64,000 nt of DNA from Tetradesmus obliquus (GCA_030272155.1 CP126193.1:1798001-1862000); one strand, 5' to 3'. Counted from the stretch's first letter, positions 11,601-30,820 are shown. Numbers and translations: made by a program. The notes: generated by a model not told the origin, from the sequence alone.

Positions 11601-14600
11601 CTTGGGTGCTGTTGCAGTGGCAGCCGCGAAACGAAAATGCTAATACTGCTGCTGTGACCAGAAAGAAATAACACAAGAAAAACACTGCTTTTGTTGATAG
11701 AAATAAGTTGAGGGTGTTGCTGCCTTTGCACTTGAAACTTGGCAATCCCTCAGCAGGACCACAGTTGGGGAAGTCACCCAGACCACGTTGTTTGCCGCTC
11801 ACACACACAGCACATGGTTGTGCTGTGTGCTTGAAAATTGGAAACCACCACAAACAACTTGTTTAAGCCAGATGGTTGAAAGCAGCCGCAAAATGCCGTC
11901 GTCTTGTGCAAACACATGGTAGCTGGGGTAGAGCTAGAATGAGTCCCAAGTGACACACTACTCAGGTGAACTGTGTGGCCTGGTCACCATTTAATGTTAT
12001 GGTTCAGCCGGAAATGTACACAGTGTAAGACCAGACCGCGGACAGCAGAACACCAGCACAGTGTGAAATGACGGACGGTAAATGCACAACTGCACCTTCA
12101 GACAAACTAAACTAGGAGCCCTCCTGCCCGAAGACCCCTGGCCTAAGTGGGTGCACGCAGGCACAGCAGTCCAGTAGCACGGGGTTGTGCGGGTGTGGCG
12201 TCGGCAGCAGCGAGTAAAAGTGCATGGTTATGAACTTTGTAAATCAAATGGAGGTTGAGCAACTGACAGAAGTGGCCAGCGCTCGTGGCTGGGGGTTGCA
12301 GCATGCAGTGCGCTAACACATGAGGATGCAACCGTCTGGCTGAACTCTTAAAGCTGAACTGGAATACCATAATGCAACGACAATCGCAGCAACCACCAAT
12401 CCCAACCACATGCAATATGCTACCTCTGGCAAAACCTCTGCACCTTGCAGCTACAGTGTGTGGGCACGCTGTCCTTTGAGTACCTGTCGCCTCATGTGCA
12501 GGGGGGGGGGGGGGGGGGGGTGGGAGTCCCAGGGTAGCAGCACGCACTGTGCAGAGCTGCAAGACATTCTGTAGCACAGTCGAAAGCAGCGCCTGCATGG
12601 CTAAGCTGGCGGCACCACCACTTTTCAACAAAAGATGGTGCCAGGACTAACTGGCCAACTAGGCCTTCCTCACAATCCGCGTCACTGCATCATCAGCATG
12701 CAACAACGCCAGTGCAGCAACTTCAATGAAAGCAAAGGCACACACGCAGCTGTGTGCGCAGCAAGTCTGTCGGGCAGATGTTCCTCGAAACTGAGGCTCG
12801 GCAACCACAGATGAAACAACAGGACTGGCAGCAGCTGGCTGACAGTGCAGTCGGTGCATCACTTGCAAATTGTTTGGGCAGTTGCCTTCTTGCAGGAAAC
12901 TTGTGGCTGTGTTGATTTCATGCCTGCTACCGTTAAGTGCTGTGTCACAGTGCGTCGTCAGCATGTCATCAGTTGTTGGCCAGTACTGCACCTGCACTGT
13001 CATCAACCTAATTGCCCAGTACTGCACCTGCAAGGCGGATGACGTGCATGCTTAAGAGCTGAAGATCTTCCGCCGCTGCTACATGTGTAGCTGTAGTGTA
13101 ATGCACACTCTGTGACTTGTGTGTGCTCAGCGCTGCATATGTTTCCCAGGCATGTCAGGGGGGGGGGGCACTCCAGAAAGTCCAGGACAGCATCACCAAA
13201 AACTGAAACAGGGCCCAGCCCCCCCCCCCCCCCCGTCCTCACCCCAAAAGGTTGCGTGTATAGGCATGTTACTTGATATTTTGTTATCAAATAGCTGCTT
13301 CAACACGTTTTTACGGCCTGAGCTGTGTTCATGCGTGTTTCCGGGACCATTCTGCCGATCTGATCTGGCCCAAAAAACTTGCTGTTGCTTGGGTTCGACG
13401 TGTGGTCAGTCCATTGCCAGCTGCTCCACATGTATGTGATTGTTTACTGGTACTATTTACGTGTGGAAATGATAGAACATGATATAAGCTGTCAAATGAG
13501 CTTGCTCTGCCTTCAATCAAGCTCCTGACCAAAAAGTTATAAAACTTGAGACAAAAAGTGACCGGCCCCCCAGACACCCCCCCACCCCTGCTCCCCCCAA
13601 AGGCCTCAGATTCCCCTCAAAAAATGACAGTAGTTATTGGTTATAAAATATAACATATCCTGAAGTTTTTTGGAGGAAAAGAATGATGGTGCTGTCAGTG
13701 GATGGAGTCCCCCCCCCCCCTTGGGCATGTCGACTTTTGCGTCATGGCATGCCACAGTGCAATCCAGCAACATCAAGCATGATGTAAAAAGAATGCCGAA
13801 AGAGTCCAAAGCATGCAACTCCAGCTGACTTCCCGCTGCAGTATTCTCAGCTGCAACGCACCACATGCATGCAGCATGGCATCAGCCCACACATCTGCGT
13901 CAGCCATATGCAAGGACCTGCTCACAGGCACGCGCCTGTGTGTGTTTAAGGAGCAAAACAGCAGATCATGCACTGCCAGTGGTTACTGCGTAACCCCCCT
14001 GCTGCTCTTCTCACAATGAGCGTCTGTCATGCTGCGATATGCTCAACTGCCTATGTGCAAACTCCCAACCAAACAGCATGCCTCTGTGCCCTCATCACGT
14101 CATGTGCCAGCCCTCTCCTGCACACCCTCCACACCACACCGCAACAGGTGCACCGCCTGCGCACGCTGCTGCTCTAGTGCGGGCGCGGCAGGGACCAGTA
14201 GGTCACAACGGCCCTGCTGTACATCACACAGTTGGCCCAACCCATCACTGCTACCCGCATGCACAAAAAACCACAAACCAGCAACAATCCCCTGCCCACC
14301 TCATCATCTGCGTTTGTCATCATTTGCCCTGCCGCTTGCTGCCTTTGCTCCTGCACACCGCACCGCAACAGGTGCGCCGGCTGCGCACGCTGCTGCGCTC
14401 CGGCAAGCTGTCCCGCCCTGAGTACGAGCGCCTTGTGGACCAGCAGGTGGCCTTTGCGGTTGGGGTGCAGGAGGCTGCGGGGCTGGACGTGCTGGTGCAT
14501 GGCGAGCCGGAGCGCACCGACATGGTGGAGTACTTCGGCGTGCAGCTGGGCGGGCTGGCCTTCACGCTGCAGGTGCGGCACAGTGCACAGATGTGTAGAT

Positions 14601-17600
14601 GATGTGTAGAGTCAGAAATTGTGCATGAACTGGCCCCAGCGGCGCTTGTGACATGGTGGAGTGGTTAGGCGTGCAGCTGGACGGGCTCGCCTGCACGCTG
14701 CAGGTGCGGGGCTGGTGTGTTTTACATAAGTGTCACCCGAAGGCGCGTCAGTAATGGCTGTACATGGTATCATAACATGATGTTATGACAGGGTTGCAGC
14801 CCAGACAGATGAATGGTCGGGGTTGGCTGGTTTCAACTGCAGCGGGTGCAGATATGGCAGTTGCTCTGGCCTGTGCCACACGGTGGCCAGTGCCCGGCCT
14901 CTAGGCTGGCGGCAGAGCCCTCGGGTCTGCACAGCCCTGCAAACCAGCACCTGGCCTTAGCTAACTTCCACAGGCGTGCATGCACTGCTGTCCTACTACC
15001 AGCCAAACCAGCCTCTGCTGCCTTGTATCACACAGCTCACCCATTGATCAACCCTGCTGGCTCATCTTGATTGTCCTGCGTTCACCCCAGCCATTCTTCA
15101 CAGGACTCGACTGCCGCTCCTGCTACGTGCGGCTCCCACCATCAGGTTCTGTCATTTGAGCTCGATGTACTATTCTGGCTTGCTTTTTCCTTGCTTGCAG
15201 GGCTGGGTGCAGAGCTGTGGCTTGCCCTACGTGTGCCCCTGCCATCAGATTCTATCATTTGAAGTTGATGTACTGCTTTCTTGTTTGTTGCTTGCTTCCA
15301 GGGCTGGGTGCAGAGCTACGGCTCCCGCTACGTGCGGCCCCCCATCATCACCGGCGACGTGTCCTTCACGCAGCCCATGACCGTGCGCGAGTTCACCGTC
15401 GCACAGCAGCTCACTGCCAAGCCAGTCAAGGGCATGCTGACTGGCCCAGTGACCATCCTGAACTGGTCCTTCCCCCGCAAGGACATCAGCAGGGCAGCGC
15501 AGGCGGCACAGCTGGGGCTGGCGCTGAGGCGCGAGGTGGATGCGCTGCAGGGAGCAGGCTGCAAGATCATCCAGGTGGGCCTGTGTGGCTTGTTTGTGAG
15601 TGCTGTATTTGTTTACAAAAGTGCTGTGTTTGCTGTTGTCAGCGTTATGTGCATTGACAGAAAGAGGGTAGTTACATGTGGTTCTCGGCACCAATTTTCT
15701 CGTATAACCTGGAACAAGATGAATGCATAGTCTGTCAACAGGAAGTAGAAGCGTGAACAGTGTGCATTGCAAGAAAAAAGGGAAAGTCCTCTTGGGTTTG
15801 TCTTGGGGCTGGCGCTGAGGCGCGAGGTGGATGCGCTGCAGGGAGCAGGCTGCAAGATCATCCAGGTGCGGCTTGTTGATGTGTGTAGTACACCTAGTGG
15901 GTGCTTTTTGTGTGTGTTGCTGTGTGTATTGCAGGACAGACAACGTGGAGGTCCTCTCGTACAGCTGCGCAAGCATGCTGCGGTGGCATGGCGCTTGCAA
16001 CTGCTGCCCGTCCACTGCAGCCATATGCTGCCTGTGTCGCAGCTGCGCTTCATGCAGCGTAACACGATGCATGCGGCTGCTGCACTGCGGCCACCCCGCT
16101 GTGCCTCCTAACAGGTGGACGAGCCCAGAAGCTGCCACTGTACTTCGTAGTGCGTTGAATCAGCAAGTGCTGCGCTGCATGTTGCATAAGATAATACATG
16201 CCACTGCTGCGCTGCTTGCTGTTGTCACCTTGACTGGCTGCATCACAGGTGGACGAGCCTGCGCTGCGTGAGGGCCTGCCGCTGAAGCAGCAGCGCTGGG
16301 CAGGCTACCTGGGCTGGGCCGTGGACGCCTTCAGGTAAGACCGCGCCCGGCAGCAGCAGCAGCAGTGCCGGCAGCAGCAGCATAACAGTGGCGAGTCTGT
16401 AGAGCTAGGCTTTGGAAGAAGAGCCTGCCTGGTCTGCCTTTAAATTGGTGCCTGCAGCCTGGCTGTGCTGCTAGCAGACAGTGCCTGCTGTCCTGTGCGT
16501 GCGTGTGGGTGCTGGGTAGCGTGTTGGCTTTGTCATATTGGGATGTAGCTGTACATGTTACTGTGGCATTAGCAGATGACTGCACACGCAAGGTTCAACA
16601 AATCAGGGTGTTATTTCGGTGAGTGTCATGCCACATCCGAAGGTATCAACAGGTGAGCTGCAGTTGGCCAGGTGCGGCCGGCGCTTATTAGTGTGTTTCT
16701 TTGTGTGTTTCATGTCTTCGTTTGTTTTGTTGCTTACTGTCAGCAAGTTTCAGGTACGCTGGCCAGTTCGTCAGTAGCAGCCTGCTTGTTTGTGCACCAG
16801 CTGTGTGCCTGGGCCGCGCTCTGAGCAGGACATTCCACGTCCAGCCCGCACCAGCCATTCGGTTGGCGCCGCTTGCGTTGCTTGGCATGCCTCAGCGCTG
16901 CCTCGTCCCTCCACTGCCACTGCGAAAGGTTAGGTCATGTGGTATGACACCCTGCCAGCAGGGAGCTACCAGGTTCGACTCCTGGAGCCTTTCAACAGTG
17001 TGTGCGCCTGTGCTTGGTGCTGCAGCTGACAACAAATAGGCCACGCGCTTCTGCGCGGCCTACTTGTTGTTTGCTGCAGCGCCGGCCGGCCAGTGTCGGT
17101 GTGGGATAAGAAGCAACCAGCGGGTGTGTGGGTGCTCAGCAGGCGTGAACAACCCGGGTACCTGGTGTGTGTGCAGCAGGCAGAGCTGTGCTTGTCATCT
17201 GTCTGCCCTGCCTGGGGTGTACTTAGCATTTGCTCAACTGTTTGATGCGGTCAGTCCTGTGGTTCCTGTTTGGTTTTTTTTGCCTGTTCTCACAAGCTGA
17301 TGGTTTGCTGGAAGGTGAGATGCAGTCACAAAGGGGCTTGGCGCGTTTTCCAGTTTTGTAACGTGGTGATTTGCCTGCTGTAAGGAGCTGCCATGCCACT
17401 GAGCTCTGTTGAGTTGCTGTGTTCTTTGTCCGAGCCTGTGCAAGCCTCCTTTGCTTTGCCTGCGTGGCATGCTGGTGCCATGTGAAAGCGATGTCCACAC
17501 TCCAGCGTTGCGTGCTCGTGGCGGCCTTGTGTTTGGAACGCGCACTCATGATGCCAGCATAAGCATTGCCAGCACATGTAACATGCGCAGCATGCCGGTC

Positions 17601-19568
17601 ATGCTGTCTTCCTATCGCACAGCTATATGCAGCAGCTGGCCAAGCACTGCGCCGCACATTTGCATTGCCATGCTGTGCCCAGGTTACACATAACTGTGAC
17701 TGCTGCCTGGAAGCTTCTGACATTCTTTCTTCACTGCTGGGCTGAGTGCTGCTCCTGCCAGGTACATGGCCTGACCTGGCCGGCAAAACAATGCAGCGTT
17801 TGTGTGTCGCTTGAGCTTGAGTCTCATTAGTCTCTTCGTGTGCTGTTCTTTGGCTTCTGTACATGCAAGTTCCTGCCGGATTGTGCACCAGCAGCGCACC
17901 GATGTCAACCATGCCTGCTGGTACTGCGCACAGCAGCAGCTGCAGCTCACTCCCTATGCTGTGTGTGCTGTGCCTTGCACTTGCTGCTGCTCCTGCCTCT
18001 GCCCCGGCTGCTGCCTGCCGCCAGGCTGAGCAACGCGGTTGCGGCCCCGGGGCGTGCAGGTTGTCACCCATCCTGTGCTACAGCAACAGCTGCAGCTCAC
18101 TCCCTGTTTTATGCGTGCTGTGCTGCACTTGCTGCCACTTTCTCGTCACCCTCCCCTGCTGCCGCCAGGCTGAGCACCGCGGTTGCGGCCCCGGGCGTGC
18201 AGGTGGTGACTCACCTGTGCTACAGTGACTTCCAGGACATCATGCCTGCAGTGGATGCCATGGACGGTGAGTGGTTGCTGCTGTAGGGCCCTGCTGTAGA
18301 AGTGAGAAGTGATGTCTCGCTTCTGCAACGGTGTTTGAGGTGAACTGGTTCAGCAGGTGAAGGTGGTGCCATTGCGCTGCCTGCGAGCTTTGTGTGTCAC
18401 AGCAAGCCCCCAGCACCCAGTGCAGCACATAACTGCCTGCAAAATGTTCTTGTCCTACCCTGATCTGCTGCTGCGCTGCAACTCGCCCCAACTGCATTCT
18501 ACCCTGCGCTGCGCCGCACCCCGCCGTTCGCCCCTGCAGCCGACGTGCTGACCATTGAGAACAGCCGCAGCGGTGACGCCATGGTGTCGGCGCTGGCTGC
18601 CAGCGGCTACGCCAAGGACCTGGGGCCCGGCGTGTACGACGTGCACAGCCCACAGGTGAGTCCACAAGGACATATATGTAAACAGTAATTGCATGATTAC
18701 GCACCATCAAGCAATGCTGAAAAAAAGGAGTGTTTGAGGCTGCCGGCAGGGCTGGATAGCGGTGTGTGGAGCGCTGTTGCTGATGGGAGCCGGCGTGTAC
18801 GACGTGCACAGCCCACAGGTGAGAGTGTGAGGCTAAACTGAGGCGGCATTGTTGAGCTGCGCTGTGTAGAATGCTGTTGCACATGGGCCCTGGCGTGTAC
18901 GACGTGCACAGCCCACAGGTGAGTGTGTGAGGCTGTATGAGGTTGTATGGAAGTTGTGTGAGGCAGGGTTGAACAGCGCTGTGTAGAGTGCTGTCACAGA
19001 AGGGCCTTGGCGTGTACAACAGGCACAGCCTATGAGTAGGTGGCGGCTCATTGCAGCCACCCATCAACTCCAGCAAGCACAGCCTGGCTGCAGCAGCTGC
19101 CTCAATGCAGCTGCACAGCAACCACCGCGCTGCTCTGTTTCCCCTGCTGCCGCTGCTGCTGCTGCCATTACTATGCCCACCAGGTGCCTTACGTGGACTC
19201 CTTGCTGTGCCCTGCCCTTGCTGCTGCTGCTGCCCACTCACCCACCCCCTCCCCAGGTGCCTGACGTGGACTGGCTGGTGGAGAAGATCCAGGGCTTCGT
19301 GGACAGCGGCGTGCTCAAGGGCCGCCCGCAGCACATCTGGGTCAACCCGGACTGCGGGCTCAAGACGCGCCGCTGGGAGGAGGTGATCCCCTCGCTACGC
19401 AACATGGTGGCGGCTGCAGCCATCATGCGCGGCCGCCTGGCCGGCAACGCTGCTGCGGGTGCGGCTGCAGCTCCTGCGGCTGCTGCGGCGCCTGCAAATG
19501 CAACTGGTGTGGAGACGAAGATTGTTCCGAAGGCGGCTGGATGCGCTGCGGGCGGTTGCTGCCACTGA
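8607..19568 (+). CDS. METE: Cobalamin-independent methionine synthase, 9 exons
   Basis: Transfers a methyl group from 5-methyltetrahydrofolate (polyglutamate) to homocysteine without vitamin B12, making methionine. No transit peptide, so probably cytosolic. Exons: 8607-8634, 9056-9384, 9685-10635, 14372-14572, 15302-15574, 16249-16334, 18169-18266, 18540-18655, 19257-19568; 797 aa against about 765 in plants, the excess being an Ala-rich C-terminal tail. Start chosen at [15 protein letters not shown], the classic MetE N-terminus. The N-terminal domain covers roughly residues 1-430; the C-terminal catalytic domain follows, with [49 protein letters not shown]. Zinc ligands are visible as His638 and Cys640 (THLCYSD) and Cys727 (NPDCGLKTR). 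Coding is intact, yet introns 3 and 6 are very large and nearly every junction is flanked by copied exon edges. In other algae METE is repressed by B12; no B12 element is recognised here. Confidence 0.98.
10777..11111 (+). repeat. tRNA-like SINE, copy 1 (METE intron 3)
   Basis: About 335 bp, repeated at 16792-17174 in the same orientation; roughly 204 consecutive bases are identical between copies. The central part has a perfect pol III B box, GGTTCGACTCC (10957-10967), and an A-box-like segment (10916-10927), and folds as a tRNA (separate entry). Both borders begin and end near GTGC. Architecture (tRNA-like head, unrelated flanks, no ORF) fits a tRNA-derived SINE or other pol III-transcribed repeat. 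The family is not one I can name. Confidence 0.7.
10910..10977 (+). other. tRNA-like fold inside SINE copy 1
   Basis: Seven-pair acceptor stem AAAGGTT/AGCCTTT, four-pair D stem GTCA/TGAC with a GG-bearing loop, and five-pair T stem CCAGG/CCTGG with loop TTCGACT. The anticodon arm is wrong: CCCTG/CAGGG closes on only four bases (CCAG), so it should not decode. I therefore call it a tRNA relic within a repeat, not a tRNA gene. The same fold recurs at 16925-16992. Confidence 0.7.
15115..15318 (+). repeat. Tandem copies of METE exon 5 acceptor region
   Basis: Two units of about 100-104 bp precede exon 5. Each carries a near copy of the start of exon 5 (GGCTGGGTGCAGAG... / CTACGTGCGGC...) followed by TTTGA-rich intron and the next acceptor. 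The true exon begins at 15302; the copy at 15202 keeps a usable TTGCAG acceptor but would shift frame, because the unit is 100 nt. Confidence 0.8.
15804..15868 (+). repeat. Exact 65-nt copy of METE exon 5 3' edge
   Basis: Bases 15513-15577 (the last 62 coding bases of exon 5 plus GTG of the donor) recur without a mismatch at 15804-15868, 291 bp downstream inside intron 5. The copy has the donor but no nearby acceptor in front of it. Confidence 0.9.
16792..17174 (+). repeat. tRNA-like SINE, copy 2 (METE intron 6)
   Basis: Second copy of the element at 10777-11111, about 6 kb away and in the same orientation. The tRNA-like core is at 16925-16992. It differs mainly by a 45-bp fold-back insertion at 17028-17072 and a few substitutions around 17008-17020. 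High identity in non-coding DNA implies recent duplication or recent insertion of both copies. Confidence 0.7.
17028..17072 (+). mobile_element. 45-bp fold-back insertion in SINE copy 2
   Basis: Absent from copy 1, so its borders are defined: it splits GCTGCAGCTGCAGC and is flanked on both sides by GCT, as expected of a 3-bp target duplication. The insert is a hairpin: ACAACAA/TTGTTGT, then TAGGCC/GGCCTA, closed by GCG/CGC around a short loop. It could be a miniature inverted-repeat element. The flanking GCT may also be chance in a GCT-rich context. Confidence 0.5.
17931..18079 (+). repeat. Copied METE exon 7 acceptor region
   Basis: About 149 bp covering the intron tail (CAGCTGCAGCTCACTCCCT...), acceptor and the first ~50 bases of exon 7 are duplicated in tandem: the copy at 18029 onward mirrors exon 7 at 18169 onward (AGGCTGAGCA..GCGGTTGCGG). 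Small differences include an extra G in the copy, which would break its frame. Confidence 0.8.
18791..19038 (+). repeat. Three copies of METE exon 8 3' edge in intron 8
   Basis: The exon 8 tail and donor (18628-18660, GGCGTGTACGACGTGCACAG core) recur at 18791-18823 and 18891-18923, both with an intact donor GTGAG, and in a decayed form at 19009-19038. Spacing is about 100-160 bp and the sequence between is also repetitive, so this is a tandem array anchored on a splice donor. Confidence 0.85.
19178..19207 (+). repeat. Copy of METE exon 9 5' edge
   Basis: ACCAGGTGCCTTACGTGGAC resembles the exon 9 start CCCAGGTGCCTGACGTGGAC at 19253 onward, including the acceptor AG. It lies 73 bp upstream of the real one. 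Confidence 0.7.
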
Positions 19569-21184
19569 AGGGGCGCGCGGCTGCTGCTGGCGGCTGCAGT
19601 GCCGCTGCTGGCGGCTGCACTCGGCCGGCGGCGGCTGCAAAGCGGCGGCAGGGCGTTAGCCCACCGGCGGGCTGAGTTTGATCGGAGGTGGCTGCATGGT
19701 GGCTGGGAAGGATGTGGGGAGGTGGCTGGCGGCGGCGGCTGTGAAGATTGTGATAATGACGGTGGTGTGCAGCTGTGGGGTGTGCGGGTCAACAGGCTCA
19801 GCCTGCTGATTGACTTGGAGGTTTGAGAATGCACAGGGCTTGAAGTGAAGCAGCGCAAGCACTGGCTGCAGCTGCTGCTTGTGTTGCTGCTTGAGGTGCT
19901 CAGGTGGGAGCGGGCAGGCTGAACATGGCGATGGCTGGTTTGCAGACAGCTGGGTTGGGTGTGGTGCATTCAGGCTCTTTGTTTGGTATGTTATTAGTGT
20001 ATGTGTTGGCAGAACATTGCTTTATGATGACGCCAGTACTTACATGGCACATGTGGATCCACCATGAGATAACAGCAGATCACAGACAAAGGGATGTACG
20101 GTGCACATTACTATTTTTTGGCAGTGAGAGCTGGGTTTAGCAGAATTGTGATGTCAACGTTGATCAGGGTTTACAAGCAGACACTGGGATTGGTAGGGGT
20201 ACACGGGGCATTGGCTGGGCTCCAACACCCCTCTGCTGATGCCATCATGTGCTGTGCAAGGTGCTTGCTGCTTCAGCAATGTACCCAGAATGGGAGATCG
20301 TTATGGGAGATGTATAATGCGCATGTGCATGTACACGCAAGGCTCTGGAAGGAAGTTTGCCGGGTTGCCTGGGGTGCAGCACGGCCGCCAGCAATGCTTT
20401 GCTGGTGGCAGTCCTCAGCCGCCGCCTTGAACACATCCTGCTTTTGCAAAGTGGGCTTCCTGCAGCTATTTGAACGCAGAGCCTGCCTGTGGGCGGGTGG
20501 CCAGCACCTTAGGGTGTGCTGGTGTAGTGATCATTATGGCACAGCATGCTGCAGCTGCCGCCACGCGTGTATTAATGGCAGCTTAGATGCACGTGTGGCA
20601 GGTGGCATGCTGTTGCCACACATCTGCATAGCTGCTGCATGCGGAAGTTGGTGGAGAAGCCTCATCTTTCCAGCTGCAGTGCAGCGTTGTTGTTCTGTAT
20701 TTGGTAACGCATTACACGACCTAACACCTCGCGGCTATAGTGCATTGCCAATACTACTGCTAGCGCTGACTGCACGCTGCCGATAACGTGCTCAGTCGCT
20801 CTCGGCTCCCAACTCTGTAGTGGATTTACTAGGAAGTCTCGAAACTTCTGCACCCTTTGCCGAGCGTGCCGGGCGCAAGGAGTGAGGTGCAACAGCAGGC
20901 GCTGATCATGAAGGCATGACTACACAAGTTACACCAATGATGTGCACAAGATGCCAAGGCACTGCACAAAGCTGAGTCCATCACCTGTCCATGTCCACAA
21001 CAAAGCCAGCATGTGCGCCGCAGCATTAAGAATCGCAGGGAAGACAATACAATATAGCAAGGCCCAACAACGTTGGTGTTTAACCAGCGCTGTACACCCG
21101 CCAAGTGCATCGCCAGCTGCAATCAAAGAGCGCCGTCATCACCATGACACACGCCACAACCAGCTTGACAAATCACGCCAGGCC
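19569..21184. other. Convergent 3' region between METE and LRRC40
   Basis: 1.6 kb between two stop codons. Probably holds both 3' UTRs. A Leu/Ala-like GC-rich stretch directly after the METE stop (19570-19700) is repetitive GCGGC/GCTGC. No gene is recognised. Confidence 0.5.
20929..20933 (-). terminator. TGTAA poly(A) signal, LRRC40
   Basis: TTACA on the plus strand is TGTAA on the minus strand, 252 nt after the LRRC40 stop. Another candidate is at 20712-20716. Confidence 0.4.
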
Positions 21185-25678
<4,494 letters not shown>

Positions 25679-26580
25679 TTCAATCAGCATTCGCCGCTGA
25701 TGATGGTATGGGCGGTGCGTGGACGTCGTGTTATACTTCTTGTTCAAACCCAATGAAACAGCTGTTACAAGATCACGTGATACATTTGCAGCATGCAATT
25801 GCGAGCTTCAGAGCAGCATTACCGGCAGCATCACAGCCTATTGGCCCACGACTGAAGCGCTTACATGTGCCTGCTACACTGCATAGAACGAGTTTGCAAG
25901 CATATTTTTTCTGTCAGTGCTGCTGCGTCTGACGTACCACATAACGCGTCCCCAGCAGATCCAGCCTGACCAGCATACGAAGCAATAGATTAAGCAGAGT
26001 AGGCGTCAGCATGCTCCACATGCAACACCGGTGACCCCTTGACGACTTGACAGCCAGCAGTTCAAGAGTGGTTGTGCATGCCCTCAGGCTTGTCATGGGA
26101 CCATTGCTGACCATATGAAACACATATCATCATGTGCTAATAGGCTGATGTGATTTGGTGAATAATCACAGGACAGCACGTTGCTCATGCATGTGCATGC
26201 ACACAACATCTCTGTGCCTGCAGCTCACACGATGAGGCTAGCCTAGTAGGGGTGCACCCCTACCTGCAGCATGCTGCGCAGTACCCTGGGTACATATGTT
26301 GGGGCACTTTTTCAACAGCACGCCCTGGTGCGCAGTTAAGATACTCATAATGATTCTGTGGTGCATAAAACACAATGACCCTCAAGGAGTCGTAACCCTG
26401 TGGCATTCTGGTGTTGTAGTAGTGGTTCTGGAGGTTGACACTCCGTTCAACAGTGCGAATGCCAAGATCAGCACCGATGCTGGACCTATTCCACATGCTG
26501 AAGTCACTGTATACATAATTGTTGTGCGAGCTTGCGCTGTCTGCTGCACACGTTCGTGCTTTTCACGCCTGCACAGCTCG
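25679..26580. promoter_or_regulatory. Divergent intergenic region LRRC40 / NTRC
   Basis: 902 bp between two head-to-head start codons, noticeably more AT-rich than the genes. It should contain both promoters. No specific element is recognised. Confidence 0.4.

Positions 26581-30820
<4,240 letters not shown>

Larger units (their letters stand above)
10636..14371 (+). other. METE intron 3 (3.7 kb), repeat-bearing
   Basis: This intron holds SINE copy 1 (10777-11111), then about 2.8 kb of more AT-rich sequence without a convincing gene. It has a run of 20 G at 12501-12520, 11 G at 13158-13168, 16 C at 13219-13234 and 12 C at 13709-13720, and near its end an echo of the exon 4 acceptor (14131-14174). 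ORFs on either strand here have no recognisable domains. Confidence 0.7.
16335..18168 (+). other. METE intron 6 (1.8 kb) with SINE and junction copies
   Basis: Contains SINE copy 2 (16792-17174) and, at its 3' end, a tandem copy of the exon 7 acceptor region (about 17931-18079). The intervening 17175-17930 has no recognisable gene; the long minus-strand ORF there has no domain signature. Confidence 0.7.

Noticed and set aside
15245-16138. 297-codon minus-strand ORF in METE
   Set aside because: Overlaps exon 5 and its echo in antisense; repeated segments come from the duplication.
17223-18071. 282-codon minus-strand ORF in METE intron 6
   Set aside because: No recognisable domain, low-complexity Ala/Gln/His content, no splice partners.
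18240-19334. 364-codon minus-strand ORF across METE exons 7-9
   Set aside because: It is antisense to verified METE exons and its 'protein' reflects reversed repeats; no domain.
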